NCBI GenBank assembly: GCA_017618625.1
Contig: JAFZTV010000058.1
Coordinates: forward strand, 25,927 to 89,926
Origin: Bacteroidales bacterium
Lineage (GTDB): Bacteria > Bacteroidota > Bacteroidia > Bacteroidales > P3
DNA: 64,000 nt
Direction of reading: 5' to 3'
A program made the position numbers and the translations under genes. Below the pieces are notes generated by a model. That model worked only from the letters and a program-made list of their open reading frames with translations, ran no database searches and was not told where the DNA came from. Of this stretch, positions 28,472 through 35,766 are shown piece after piece. How positions within the stretch are numbered: the stretch's first letter is position 1; each line of letters begins with the position of its first letter.

Positions 28472-29062
28472 TCAGCCTATCCCGAAGACTCCGGTTATGC
28501 CGCCGGCGAAGAGTTTGACGGACATGGCGAGCAGGATGACTCCGAAGAACTTGCGGAGCACGTATATCACGTCTGTTCCAAGCTTGTTGGCGATTTTGTC
28601 GAGAAAACGGATGACAAAATAATCCAACACAATGTTGAGGAACAACCCTATCAGGATGTTGACCGAGGCATACTCGGCCCTGAGTGAGATAAGTGCGGTG
28701 ATGGCTCCGGGGCCAGCAATCAACGGGAACGCAACTGGCACCACGCTGGCACCGCTCGTGGTCGGCTCGTTCTTGATAATCTCCCTTCCTAGCACCATCT
28801 CCAGCGCAAGGATGAACAACACTAAAGCTCCTGCGACGGCGAAAGAGGAAGAATCGATGCTGAACAAGCGCAGTAAGCCGTCGCCCACAAAATAGAAGGC
28901 AACGAAAAGCAGCAGCGCCACCAGCGTGGCCTGCAACGGTTTGATGGCCTTGCCCTGGTCGCGCATCGAGACAAAGATGGGTATCGACCCCGTGATGTCG
29001 ATAATGGCGAACATAACAAGGAAGGCGCTGAAAATCTCTACGATATTTATTTGCTGAAACAT
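28472..29062 (-). CDS. MarC family integral membrane protein
   Basis: The 196-residue protein has six predicted hydrophobic segments and the MarC-family opening FLVMFAIIDITGSIPIF, with a central PLIAGPGAITALI motif. The name comes from the mar locus, but a resistance role was not upheld in E. coli and the transport function remains unknown. It is the only gene between two terminator or repeat-rich spacers. The region upstream (29072-29214) is packed with 8-bp and 7-bp tandem repeats. Confidence 0.92.
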   Translation of the reverse strand: MFQQINIVEIFSAFLVMFAIIDITGSIPIFVSMRDQGKAIKPLQATLVALLLFVAFYFVGDGLLRLFSIDSSSFAVAGALVLFILALEMVLGREIIKNEPTTSGASVVPVAFPLIAGPGAITALISLRAEYASVNILIGLFLNIVLDYFVIRFLDKIANKLGTDVIYVLRKFFGVILLAMSVKLFAGGITGVFGIG

Positions 29063-29071
29063 AGACTCTTG

Positions 29072-29111
29072 ATTGCGTTATTGTGTTATTGCGTTATTGC
29101 GTTATTGCGTT
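29072..29111. repeat. 8-bp tandem repeat (ATTGCGTT) x5
   Basis: Five consecutive octamers ATTGCGTT, one of them ATTGTGTT, lie directly upstream of marC. The same word recurs singly or doubly in spacers near 14505 and 16190. Confidence 0.9.
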
Positions 29112-29144
29112 AGTGAGATGAATGTGAAGATGTGAATATATTAA

Positions 29145-29214
29145 CTGACCGCTGACCGCTGACCACTGACCGCTGACCGCTGACCACTGACCTCTGACCA
29201 CCGACCTCTGACCA
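29145..29214. repeat. 7-bp tandem repeat (CTGACCR) x10
   Basis: Ten consecutive heptamers are variants of CTGACCG or CTGACCA without phase slip. The same word family occurs in the spacers near 18890, 40952, 56565 and 62200. It lies 23 bp past the stop codon of the CoA-transferase gene. Confidence 0.92.
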
Positions 29215-29237
29215 CTTATAGTGTAACGAAATTATCA

Positions 29238-30542
29238 CTATTCTTGGTATGTGCATTTGAAGCGGCGCTCGTATTCCTCTATCAGTTCGGGACGGAAGTC
29301 GGGGTGTGCTATGTGGATGAGGTCTTCGGCACGGTGTTGCAGCGTGCGCCCTTTCAGGCGCGCTATGCCGTATTCGGTTGCAATATAGTCCACATCGTTG
29401 CGCGAGGTACTCACCGCTGCGCCTTCTGTGAGGAAGGGTTTGATACGCGAAATCTTGCCGCCTGCGGCGGTGCTGGGCATGGCTATGATGGCCTTGCCTT
29501 CGCGAGCCAGGGAAGCACCGCGGATAAAGTCCACCTGCCCGCCGATGCCGCTATACTGCCTTATGCCGATGGTTTCGCTCGCCACCTGTCCCTGCAAATC
29601 GACTTCGAGACACGAGTTTATAGATATCATACGGTCGTTCTTGGCTATAATAAGCGGGTTGTTCACATAATCGACGGGATGAAACTCAACGTCGGGGTTT
29701 CCATCGACAAACTCATACAGTTCTCGGCTGCCCATGATGAACGTCACCACCACCTTGCCGCGATGGAGGGTCTTGCGACGGCCGTTGATGTTGCCTTGTT
29801 TCACAAGGTCGATGATTCCATTAGAAATCATCTCGCTGTGTATGCCCAGGTCGTTCTTGTCGCCCAGCGATGCCAGCACAGCGTCTGGTATGGCACCGAT
29901 GCCCAGCTGCAGCGTCGAGCCGTCGGCTATCAGCGAGGCGCAGTTACGACCTATCGCCATCTCCACCTCGCCGGCCGACGGCAGCAGGAGCTCCTGCAGG
30001 TGGTATGCACAGGGTATGATATGGTCCATCTGCGATATGTGCACCAACGTGTCGCCGTAGGTGAAGGGCATCAACTCGTTTGTCTCGATAATCACCGTCT
30101 TGGCGGCACGGATAGCGGCTTTGGCGTAGTCGCAGCTCACGCCCAGCGAGCAGTAACCTTCTTCGTTGGGCGGTGTGGCTTGAAAGACGGCCACATCGCA
30201 CGGTATATCGCTTCCTATCATCGCCGGCACATCCTTGAAGTAGGCAGGGAAGAAATCGCCCTCCCGTCGCTCCACCACATCCCTCGAGTTGGCCGAGAGG
30301 AAGTTGCTCACATGTCTAAAGTGGCCGAAACAGCGTGGCTTGTAGCACGGGTTGTCTCCCAGCGTCGTCATGTGGAATATCAACACGTCGTTGTAGTCCT
30401 CACAGTGTTTCGAAAGCTCCTCCTGAATCACTCTCGGAGCCGCCGCCGCATGTCCCATCACCACACATTGCCCGTCATGGATGTCTTTTATTGCCTTTGC
30501 AGGCGTCGATACTTTTCTTTTGTACTCTTCTTTCCAGTTCAT
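29238..30542 (-). CDS. Acetyl-CoA hydrolase/transferase family CoA-transferase
   Basis: The 434-residue protein matches the 4-hydroxybutyrate or butyrate:acetyl-CoA transferase branch. It shows the GIHSEMISNG segment with the likely catalytic glutamate, GIGGQVDFIRGAS, and the end motif SRNDVDYIATEYGIARLKG. Such enzymes move CoA between acetate, succinate, propionate or butyrate and their thioesters in fermentation. The leader carries a cobalamin riboswitch (30739-30909). Since the B12 enzyme methylmalonyl-CoA mutase feeds propionyl-CoA in Bacteroidota, I infer a role near propionate or succinate fermentation. Exact substrates are not determined. Confidence 0.9.
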   Translation of the reverse strand: MNWKEEYKRKVSTPAKAIKDIHDGQCVVMGHAAAAPRVIQEELSKHCEDYNDVLIFHMTTLGDNPCYKPRCFGHFRHVSNFLSANSRDVVERREGDFFPAYFKDVPAMIGSDIPCDVAVFQATPPNEEGYCSLGVSCDYAKAAIRAAKTVIIETNELMPFTYGDTLVHISQMDHIIPCAYHLQELLLPSAGEVEMAIGRNCASLIADGSTLQLGIGAIPDAVLASLGDKNDLGIHSEMISNGIIDLVKQGNINGRRKTLHRGKVVVTFIMGSRELYEFVDGNPDVEFHPVDYVNNPLIIAKNDRMISINSCLEVDLQGQVASETIGIRQYSGIGGQVDFIRGASLAREGKAIIAMPSTAAGGKISRIKPFLTEGAAVSTSRNDVDYIATEYGIARLKGRTLQHRAEDLIHIAHPDFRPELIEEYERRFKCTYQE

Positions 30543-30563
30543 AGTATATAATGTTTTATGTTC

Positions 30564-30598
30564 GTCGGCATTTTGTCTATCCTATCGACAATGCCGGC
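30564..30598 (-). promoter_or_regulatory. Leader hairpin upstream of CoA-transferase start
   Basis: GCCGGCATTGTC pairs with GACAAAATGCCGAC about 20 bp before the start codon. No T run follows, so it is more likely a translational or RNA-stability element in the riboswitch leader than a terminator. Its part in B12 control is a guess. Confidence 0.45.
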
Positions 30599-30665
30599 GA
30601 AAAAATCATCACATACGAACCGATTTCTTTTCAGTGTTCAGGCAACAGACAATATTTGAACCCAA

Positions 30666-30687
30666 TTGCCCTGTGCGGGCACGCACC
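30666..30687 (-). repeat. Dual-hairpin palindromic element, copy 1
   Basis: The minus strand carries an exact copy of the 20-bp core GTGCGTGCCCGCACAGGGCA found at uvrA. The core can form either GTGCG/CGCAC or TGCCC/GGGCA, but not both. It lies between the aptamer and the coding region of the CoA-transferase leader. Confidence 0.85.
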
Positions 30688-30738
30688 CTGAACTGTTTTT
30701 CAACAAAAGCCTTTTAGACGCGAAAGCATTGCCGAATC

Positions 30739-30909
30739 AATCCGAGGCAGGTCTCCTGGCTCATCACCTCTTGGCCGACACCTTCTCAGGGACATTTCCC
30801 CAATGGCATGTTATCGACCCGTCAACGGCGAATTACAGTTGCGCGACAGCTCACGATTTACACGTGATTCCCTCTTGGCGACCCCATTACAGAGCCGACC
30901 CCAGCGATT
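30739..30909 (-). ncRNA. Cobalamin riboswitch 2
   Basis: The minus strand contains the canonical B12 aptamer order: GCCAAGAGGGAATCACGTGT, a GTAAATCGTGAGCTGTCGCG strand, CAACTGTAA, and the closing GATGAGCCAGGAGACCTGCC. Boundaries are set by an AATC/GATT end pairing and are approximate. A -7 box lies upstream at 30975-30982, and the CoA-transferase gene begins about 196 nt downstream. Confidence 0.93.
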
Positions 30910-30974
30910 TGTTGTTATAATAAAGAACTGTTGCTGTGGAGATTCAACAAAAAGCGCATCTCCAAACAGCACCG

Positions 30975-30982
30975 CAAAGATA
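30975..30982 (-). promoter_or_regulatory. -7 promoter box for riboswitch 2 transcript
   Basis: The minus strand reads TATCTTTG, matching TAnnTTTG, about 65 bp upstream of the aptamer. Confidence 0.65.
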
Positions 30983-31089
30983 AACTTTTTTTCAATTCCG
31001 CACAGCCTCTCCATAAAAACCTATTTAAATAGATTGGACTTGTGGGGCAACACATAAAGAAAAGCGGGGTAAACGAAAGAAAAGACGAT

Positions 31090-31305
31090 TTTTTTTCGAG
31101 AAGTCAAAGGCTTAAAAATGTGTAGATTAAGCCTTTTAAGAGTTGCAAAAAACGGCAAAAATAGGCCTTATAACACACTGTAGAACAATAAGATATACTT
31201 ACAGATTTTGCTCACCTTCTGCTCACCTTTTGCTGAACTATTGGGTTGAGCCTATGGAGGGACAGGATTGATACGGCTTTGAGACGGTATAGGGCCAACC
31301 GTGGG
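31090..31305. repeat. Dispersed repeat, copy B
   Basis: This region aligns by eye with copy A (4981-5189), sharing blocks such as GGCAAAAATAG, TTTTGCTCACCTT and TTTTGCTGAACTATTGGGTT in the same order. It leads straight into 11-mers and an hppA fragment. No ORF of its own was recognised. Confidence 0.7.
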
Positions 31306-31311
31306 CTACCC
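31268..31311. repeat. Short 11-bp array B running into the hppA fragment
   Basis: Four 11-mers in phase (TTGATACGGCT, TTGAGACGGTA, TAGGGCCAACC, GTGGGCTACCC) end where hppA-like sequence begins. The first two resemble array C (TTGATACGGTG) and the third resembles array A (CGAGGGCCAAC), so this locus combines both unit types. Confidence 0.75.
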
Positions 31312-31513
31312 GTTCAAAGACACCTCGAGTGTGGCACTGAACCCCATCATCAAGTTCACCACATTGTTCGGTGTGCTGGCTATGGAGATTGCCATCAGCG
31401 AAGGCTTCCGCGGAATGGCTCCGTGGTTCGGAGTGATATTCCTGGTGATTGCACTTGTCTTCGTCTACCGCTCCTTCTACAAGATGCGCGTCGACCAGAA
31501 GAAAAAGAAATAA
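31301..31513 (+). pseudogene. 3' fragment of a second hppA (last 68-70 codons)
   Basis: The frame opened by GTG at 31301 reads GYPFKDTSSVALNPIIKFTT onward and matches the C-terminus of the intact HppA at 18.7-18.9 kb almost residue for residue, ending with a lysine-rich tail. Nucleotide identity is high but clearly below 100 percent, so this is an older or paralogous copy. Everything upstream of the GDPFKD motif is missing and replaced by the 11-bp array. It keeps its own terminator. A functional 70-residue membrane peptide is unlikely. Confidence 0.88.
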
Positions 31514-31534
31514 AACGCTGACTACCACTACAAC

Positions 31535-31571
31535 AGGGCGGCATACATAAGTGTGTCGCCCTTGTTTTTTC
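31535..31571 (+). terminator. Terminator behind the hppA fragment
   Basis: AGGGCG pairs with CGCCCT around a GC-poor inner segment and is followed by a T run. It presumably belonged to the lost full-length gene. Confidence 0.75.
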
Positions 31572-31717
31572 TGTTGTCTGTGGTACGTGTCATAGTTGTC
31601 GATGTATTTTAAGTTGCTGTTTTGCTTTGTCTTCTCTGTCTTGCTTCTGTCTTCAATCCACAAGCAAAAATATAGCGACGTTATTTATCACTCCGACCTT
31701 GGTCAACGGTAAACTAG

Positions 31718-32677
31718 TCAGTTCCCCCATCCCACGTATGCGGTGGCGGCTATGGCGATGAGGACTACTATGACCCCAAAAACAAGGAGCATCGCCACCA
31801 ACGAGAGCATCGAATAGGCAATGACTCGCCACCAGCCGTAGCCCGACAGCTGCTTCAGCGGGATGAATATCAAAAAGAACGACAGGACGCTCAGTATCGG
31901 GACACAGAAGAAAGAGAAGACTATGGAGATGATGGAATACATGTTGGTGATATACACCAGCGACACAAAAAACTCTGAATAGCGCAGACCGGGAACTCCG
32001 GGACAACGTCGGAAGAAAAGGTACAGACATCCCGAGATGTACATCAGCACAAGCAAAGCGAAGATATTTGGGAAACGCTCCTGAAAACGGCTCGCCCTGA
32101 CAGCTATGCTTCTAAAAAGTTCCTGCACCTGCACCTCCTCGGTGCTTGAATGTCCGACTGTCTGGTCGCCGTTTGACATCTGCTGGCTGGCGACCTCTAT
32201 CACCCGACTGTCGGACGACAACCGCGACCCTTTGATGTTCACTCCGTGTGTCACCACTATGGAGAGGGCGGCAAGTAGAAAGAACATCTTGAACGGCGGG
32301 TAATAGGCCATCTGCATGCCGCCAATATAGTCGCGAATCATGAAACCCGGACGCAACAGGAGATCGCGGATGGTGCGGAACATGCCGCGGTTACCCAATC
32401 CCCACACGTCAAGAAAATTGAACATGGCCGTTTTGAACGAGTAGCGGCCTATACGTCGCGACTGGCCGCAACGGGGACAGAAGTTGCCGGTATATATGGT
32501 GTGGCATGTCGAGCACTCATGCTCCTCCTGCGACATCTCCTTGACACAATAGGGCTTCCTCTGCCACTCATGGAAACGGCGGCGGCTCTCCTCAAGAATA
32601 CGCCACTTCGCCCTGAGCCAACCCTCACACTTTTTCATTCCCGTACCAAACGGACGGCATCCCGACTTATCTCCCAT
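31718..32677 (-). CDS. DUF3667 membrane protein
   Basis: The 319-residue protein has an N-terminal zinc ribbon (CSTCHTIYTGNFCPRCGQ, about residues 55-75) followed by the DUF3667 segment (FNFLDVWGLGNRGMFRTIRD, then LLLRPGFMIRDYIGG) and four or five membrane helices. The family is widespread in Bacteroidota and has no established function. The start could also be an internal methionine (32638). It converges on the hppA fragment. Confidence 0.85.
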   Translation of the reverse strand: MGDKSGCRPFGTGMKKCEGWLRAKWRILEESRRRFHEWQRKPYCVKEMSQEEHECSTCHTIYTGNFCPRCGQSRRIGRYSFKTAMFNFLDVWGLGNRGMFRTIRDLLLRPGFMIRDYIGGMQMAYYPPFKMFFLLAALSIVVTHGVNIKGSRLSSDSRVIEVASQQMSNGDQTVGHSSTEEVQVQELFRSIAVRASRFQERFPNIFALLVLMYISGCLYLFFRRCPGVPGLRYSEFFVSLVYITNMYSIISIVFSFFCVPILSVLSFFLIFIPLKQLSGYGWWRVIAYSMLSLVAMLLVFGVIVVLIAIAATAYVGWGN

Positions 32678-32766
32678 TGCTGATGTTTTGCCTACTGGCC
32701 ATAGCGGCTACTGTATTATGATTGACGTTGATAATTTGACACATCTCTCCTATTCCAAGACATCCA

Positions 32767-33261
32767 TCAGGCGTCGGCGAATACCTTGCCGTCGCTCAGA
32801 GTCACCTGCAGCTTGGTGTATTCGCTGTGGAAGTCGTTCTTCAGGCGGTCCAGATAGCGACGCGACTCCCAGTGGCACATCGGCAGGTCGTGCAACAGGC
32901 AGTTGCCACAGGTCTCCGGCGTTGTTGCTGGCACTTCGTTCTGTGTCAGTATCCATTCGAGACATTGGATAGTAAGCTGTCGCATATCCTCGACGGTATA
33001 ATTGCCCGTCATGATGACGTACATACCCGTGAGGCAGCCCATCGGACCCACATACACCACATCCTCTTTGGCCGATGAGTTGCGGAACCAGGTGGCCATC
33101 AGATGTTCCAAACTGTGCATCGCCGACGGAGCCACAGCGGGCTCGCGGTTAGGCTCGGTGATACGCAGGTCGAAGGTGGTAAAACCCTTGTCGATACGCG
33201 ACACATAGATGCCGGGCTTAAGATGAGTATGGTCGATGGTGAAACTTTGTATTACTTCCAT
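32767..33261 (-). CDS. luxS: S-ribosylhomocysteine lyase
   Basis: The 164-residue enzyme carries the LuxS metal motif HSLEH, the earlier HTHLKPG, the catalytic-cysteine segment GCLTGMY and a late CGNCLLHDLP that supplies the third metal ligand. It splits S-ribosylhomocysteine into homocysteine and the autoinducer-2 precursor, closing the methyl cycle. The 5' region holds a 36-bp tandem repeat (33298-33402). The gene stands alone. A methionine gamma-lyase-like gene lies 3 kb away and would act on related sulfur metabolites. Confidence 0.96.
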   Translation of the reverse strand: MEVIQSFTIDHTHLKPGIYVSRIDKGFTTFDLRITEPNREPAVAPSAMHSLEHLMATWFRNSSAKEDVVYVGPMGCLTGMYVIMTGNYTVEDMRQLTIQCLEWILTQNEVPATTPETCGNCLLHDLPMCHWESRRYLDRLKNDFHSEYTKLQVTLSDGKVFADA

Positions 33262-33297
33262 GGTGTTTAATGTTTATCTGTTGATAGGTTGAAAAAA

Positions 33298-33402
33298 GTT
33301 CGCTGCGCTTGAAAGGTTTATAAGGTTTTAAAGGTTCGCTGCGCTTGAAAGGTTTATAAGGTTTTAAAGGTTCGCTTCGCTTGAAAGGGTTTAAAGGTTG
33401 TA
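33298..33402. repeat. 36-bp tandem repeat (about 3 units) upstream of luxS
   Basis: Units begin at 33298, 33334 and 33370 with GTTCGCTGCGCTTGAAAGG and continue TTTATAAGGTTTTAAAG. The third unit is degenerate. The array lies about 37 bp upstream of luxS and downstream of the SUMF gene. Confidence 0.92.
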
Positions 33403-33469
33403 AGGGTTTGAAAGGTGATAGGACTGACTGCTAACCGCCAATCACGAATCACTCCAGCACACACCACTA

Positions 33470-34291
33470 CTATTCGCTCTGTGCGAGCACGCACCTGAAG
33501 CCGAGGTTGTAGGCTTTGTAGTCGGGGTTGAGGCCGTAGCGGAAGGAGAGGCGGCAGTGGGATGCGACTTTGTTCCAGCTGCCTCCGCGGTCAACATGTT
33601 TTGTACCATCCGACGGCCCTTCGGGATCGGTGACGGGGTCTGTGCCGAAGTCGTCACACCAGAAATCGCGGCACCACTCCCACACGTTGCCGGTCATATC
33701 ATAGACGCCGAGGGCGTTGGGTTTGCGTGTCGCCACCTCGTGGGTGGTTTCTTCCGCGTTGTCCATATACCAACCCACCTCGTCGAGGTTGTCGCTGCCC
33801 GAGAATACCGTCTGCTCAGCCGATGCCTTGTGTCCACCGCGGGCGGCATATTCCCACTGAGCTTCGGTTGGGAGAGTGAAGGTGCGGCCAGTCATCTCTG
33901 AAAGCTTCTGGCAGAAAGCCATAGCGTCGTTGTACGACACAGTCTCTACAGGATATTTGGCTCCGTTGGCGAAACCGCTGGGGTTGACTCCCATAACGGC
34001 TTCGTAGAGTTCCTGCGTCACCTCCGTCTCACCGATATAGTAGTCGCTGGTGAGCGAAACCTGATGCACACGCTCGAAGGCGGCGCGGTCGTAGTCGTCC
34101 TCAACCTCCCAATCGCCACGAGGGAACGTCGCCTGCTCGGGTGTGCACCCCATGGTGAAGGTGCCAGCTTTGACGTGCACCATCTTGAACGAAACATTGC
34201 TTACGGTGACGGTGAGTGTGTCGGAAGCACCGCCGCACGAGAATAGAAGCAGAGCCGACAAAAGCGAGATACAGAGGTATTTTGCCTTCAT
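33470..34291 (-). CDS. Formylglycine-generating-enzyme-like (SUMF1 domain) lipoprotein
   Basis: The 273-residue protein has a lipoprotein signal (ALLLFSCGG) and a SUMF1/FGE-sulfatase domain: FKMVHVKAGTFTMG, then EVTQELYEAVMG, PVETVSYNDAMAFC, LPTEAQWEYAARGG, NVWEWCRDF, RGGSWN and CRLSFRYG. Despite the name, most bacterial members without the two catalytic cysteines act as binding or carrier proteins. I see no sulfatase gene nearby. The last residues (CVLAQSE) are encoded by a near match to the dual-hairpin element. It lies 5 bp downstream of a second lipoprotein gene. Confidence 0.88.
   Translation of the reverse strand: MKAKYLCISLLSALLLFSCGGASDTLTVTVSNVSFKMVHVKAGTFTMGCTPEQATFPRGDWEVEDDYDRAAFERVHQVSLTSDYYIGETEVTQELYEAVMGVNPSGFANGAKYPVETVSYNDAMAFCQKLSEMTGRTFTLPTEAQWEYAARGGHKASAEQTVFSGSDNLDEVGWYMDNAEETTHEVATRKPNALGVYDMTGNVWEWCRDFWCDDFGTDPVTDPEGPSDGTKHVDRGGSWNKVASHCRLSFRYGLNPDYKAYNLGFRCVLAQSE
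33476..33495 (-). repeat. Diverged dual-hairpin element match at SUMF 3' end
   Basis: On the minus strand the sequence matches the core at about 18 of 20 positions and is read in the same frame as in uvrA (CVLAQ versus CVPAQ). Family members naturally end in GFRC, so part of the match may be chance. Confidence 0.4.
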
Positions 34292-34296
34292 TTTTC

Positions 34297-34848
34297 TTAG
34301 TTGTTTACCGTGTAGCCGAACATAGAGCCGTCGTAGGTGCTAACGCCCGAGACGAGGTTTATCTTGCCTAGTTCGTTGACGGTGCGGGAATCGCCACCGC
34401 TTTTGACCACTCCTGTCATCTGAAGGTTTTCGGAGTTATAGGCCACGCTGCTGTAGTTGTCTTCCAAATTGAAGCTGCCAACCTCATGAACGACACCAGT
34501 CATGGTGACTTCCGAACTCAGACTGTTGTTGTCGGACGACCAGTACCATTTGACATCCTCCATCGTATAGTCCAGATCGACATGTGTGAGGTCGTTGCTA
34601 GTGGTGTTTATACTGCCAGAGATGTGTATTGTGCCGCCGTAGGGTGCGTTGATGTCCCATTCGGTGGTCTGCGTTGATGTGCCAGCTATGTTCTGGTTAT
34701 ACACATTGTTGACTGCGGTAAGCACCGTGCAGGCCAGCACGTTGTAATAGTAATTGTCCGACACCGCCGGCCCATCTTCTTTGTCCTTGCAGCTCGTGGT
34801 CATCAGCACCAGAGCACAAGCCATTAAACAGGCAATGTTTTTTTTCAT
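34297..34848 (-). CDS. Small lipoprotein of unknown function
   Basis: The 183-residue product has a lipoprotein signal (ALVLMTTSC) followed by KDKEDGPAVSDNYYYN and beta-rich, asparagine- and serine-rich sequence. I do not recognise a domain. It is immediately upstream of, and almost certainly co-transcribed with, the SUMF lipoprotein gene (gap 5 bp). That makes a paired surface or periplasmic function likely. Confidence 0.7.
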   Translation of the reverse strand: MKKNIACLMACALVLMTTSCKDKEDGPAVSDNYYYNVLACTVLTAVNNVYNQNIAGTSTQTTEWDINAPYGGTIHISGSINTTSNDLTHVDLDYTMEDVKWYWSSDNNSLSSEVTMTGVVHEVGSFNLEDNYSSVAYNSENLQMTGVVKSGGDSRTVNELGKINLVSGVSTYDGSMFGYTVNN

Positions 34849-34933
34849 AATGGTATTGATTGGTTATTTTAAATCGATTGGTTGTTTTAAAAATCGACAA
34901 TAATATGTGTTTGACACCACCTCATTTAAGCAC

Positions 34934-35623
34934 TCATGCATTCTTCAGCATTTCTTCCAGTCGGGCTACCATATTCTCGGCACCGGCGAAGATTTCGCTG
35001 ATGCGCGTGGCTGCCATATAGGCTGGAGTGGTGATGACCTTGTGTTCGGTATCGACACAGACGTCGGTGGGGCCGCACTCCTGCGGTTTGGCACCGAGTT
35101 GCTGTGCTGCGAGAGCCGCCTGGTTGTCGGATGCGCCGAGGGTGAGTTCGACACCATAGCGACCCAACACCTTGGCGAGCACCATAGGAGCGATGCACAT
35201 TGCCACGACGGGTTTCTTGGCGCGGTAGGTTTCGAGTATGGCGTCGGCCACGCTGTCGATGACTTCCATACGGGGACCGTCGAAGGCGAAGGTGGAGAGG
35301 TTGCGAGCGGCACCCATTCCGCCGGGGAGAGCCAGACAGTCGTAGTCGGCTGGCGAATATTCGTCGAGCGACTTGATATCGCCGCGGGCGATGCGGGCCG
35401 ACTCCACGAAGATATCTCTCTGCTCGGTATCGACCAGGGCGCCCTCTTCGGCGTCTTCGGGGTCTTCGATATCGACATGAGGGACAACCTCAAACATGCC
35501 CTCGGGGGCGAAACACTGATACTGCCAGCCACGACGGTCGATGGCGAGCATCAAAGAGAGGGACTCCTGCAGTTCGCTGCCGTCGCGATTACCGCAGCCG
35601 GAAAGGATTATGGCGATTTTCAT
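34934..35623 (-). CDS. elbB: Glyoxalase-type DJ-1/PfpI protein ElbB
   Basis: The 229-residue sequence opens with IILSGCGNRDGSELQESLS, carries the nucleophile elbow context VVAMCIAPMVLAK and LPGGMGAARNLS, and ends with a helical segment. This is the ElbB branch of the DJ-1/PfpI family, described as an isoprenoid-biosynthesis-linked glyoxalase. It converts glyoxal-type aldehydes in vitro; the physiological role is uncertain. It stands alone, with word-repeat spacers on both sides. Confidence 0.92.
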   Translation of the reverse strand: MKIAIILSGCGNRDGSELQESLSLMLAIDRRGWQYQCFAPEGMFEVVPHVDIEDPEDAEEGALVDTEQRDIFVESARIARGDIKSLDEYSPADYDCLALPGGMGAARNLSTFAFDGPRMEVIDSVADAILETYRAKKPVVAMCIAPMVLAKVLGRYGVELTLGASDNQAALAAQQLGAKPQECGPTDVCVDTEHKVITTPAYMAATRISEIFAGAENMVARLEEMLKNA

Positions 35624-35624
35624 G

Positions 35625-35700
35625 GTTGTTGTTGATATGTTTTGTGTTGATATGTTGATACGTGGATATGTTTTGTGTTTTATGTTGATATAACATTAGA
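35625..35700. repeat. Iterated GTTGATATG-type spacer words
   Basis: The spacer upstream of elbB is built from GTTGATAT, GTTTTGTGTT and related words. Its reverse complement (ATATCAAC words) recurs at 62230-62302, and single words occur near 47000 and 48010. Confidence 0.7.
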
Positions 35701-35766
35701 AAAAGTGAATAGTGAGCGACATTATATTTGTCAATTCACTATTCACTTTTCACTCGTCACTAGCAA

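Noticed and set aside
31301..31513. Intact small gene of 70 residues
   Set aside because: It matches only the extreme C-terminus of HppA and lacks any independent start region, so a gene fragment is the better reading.
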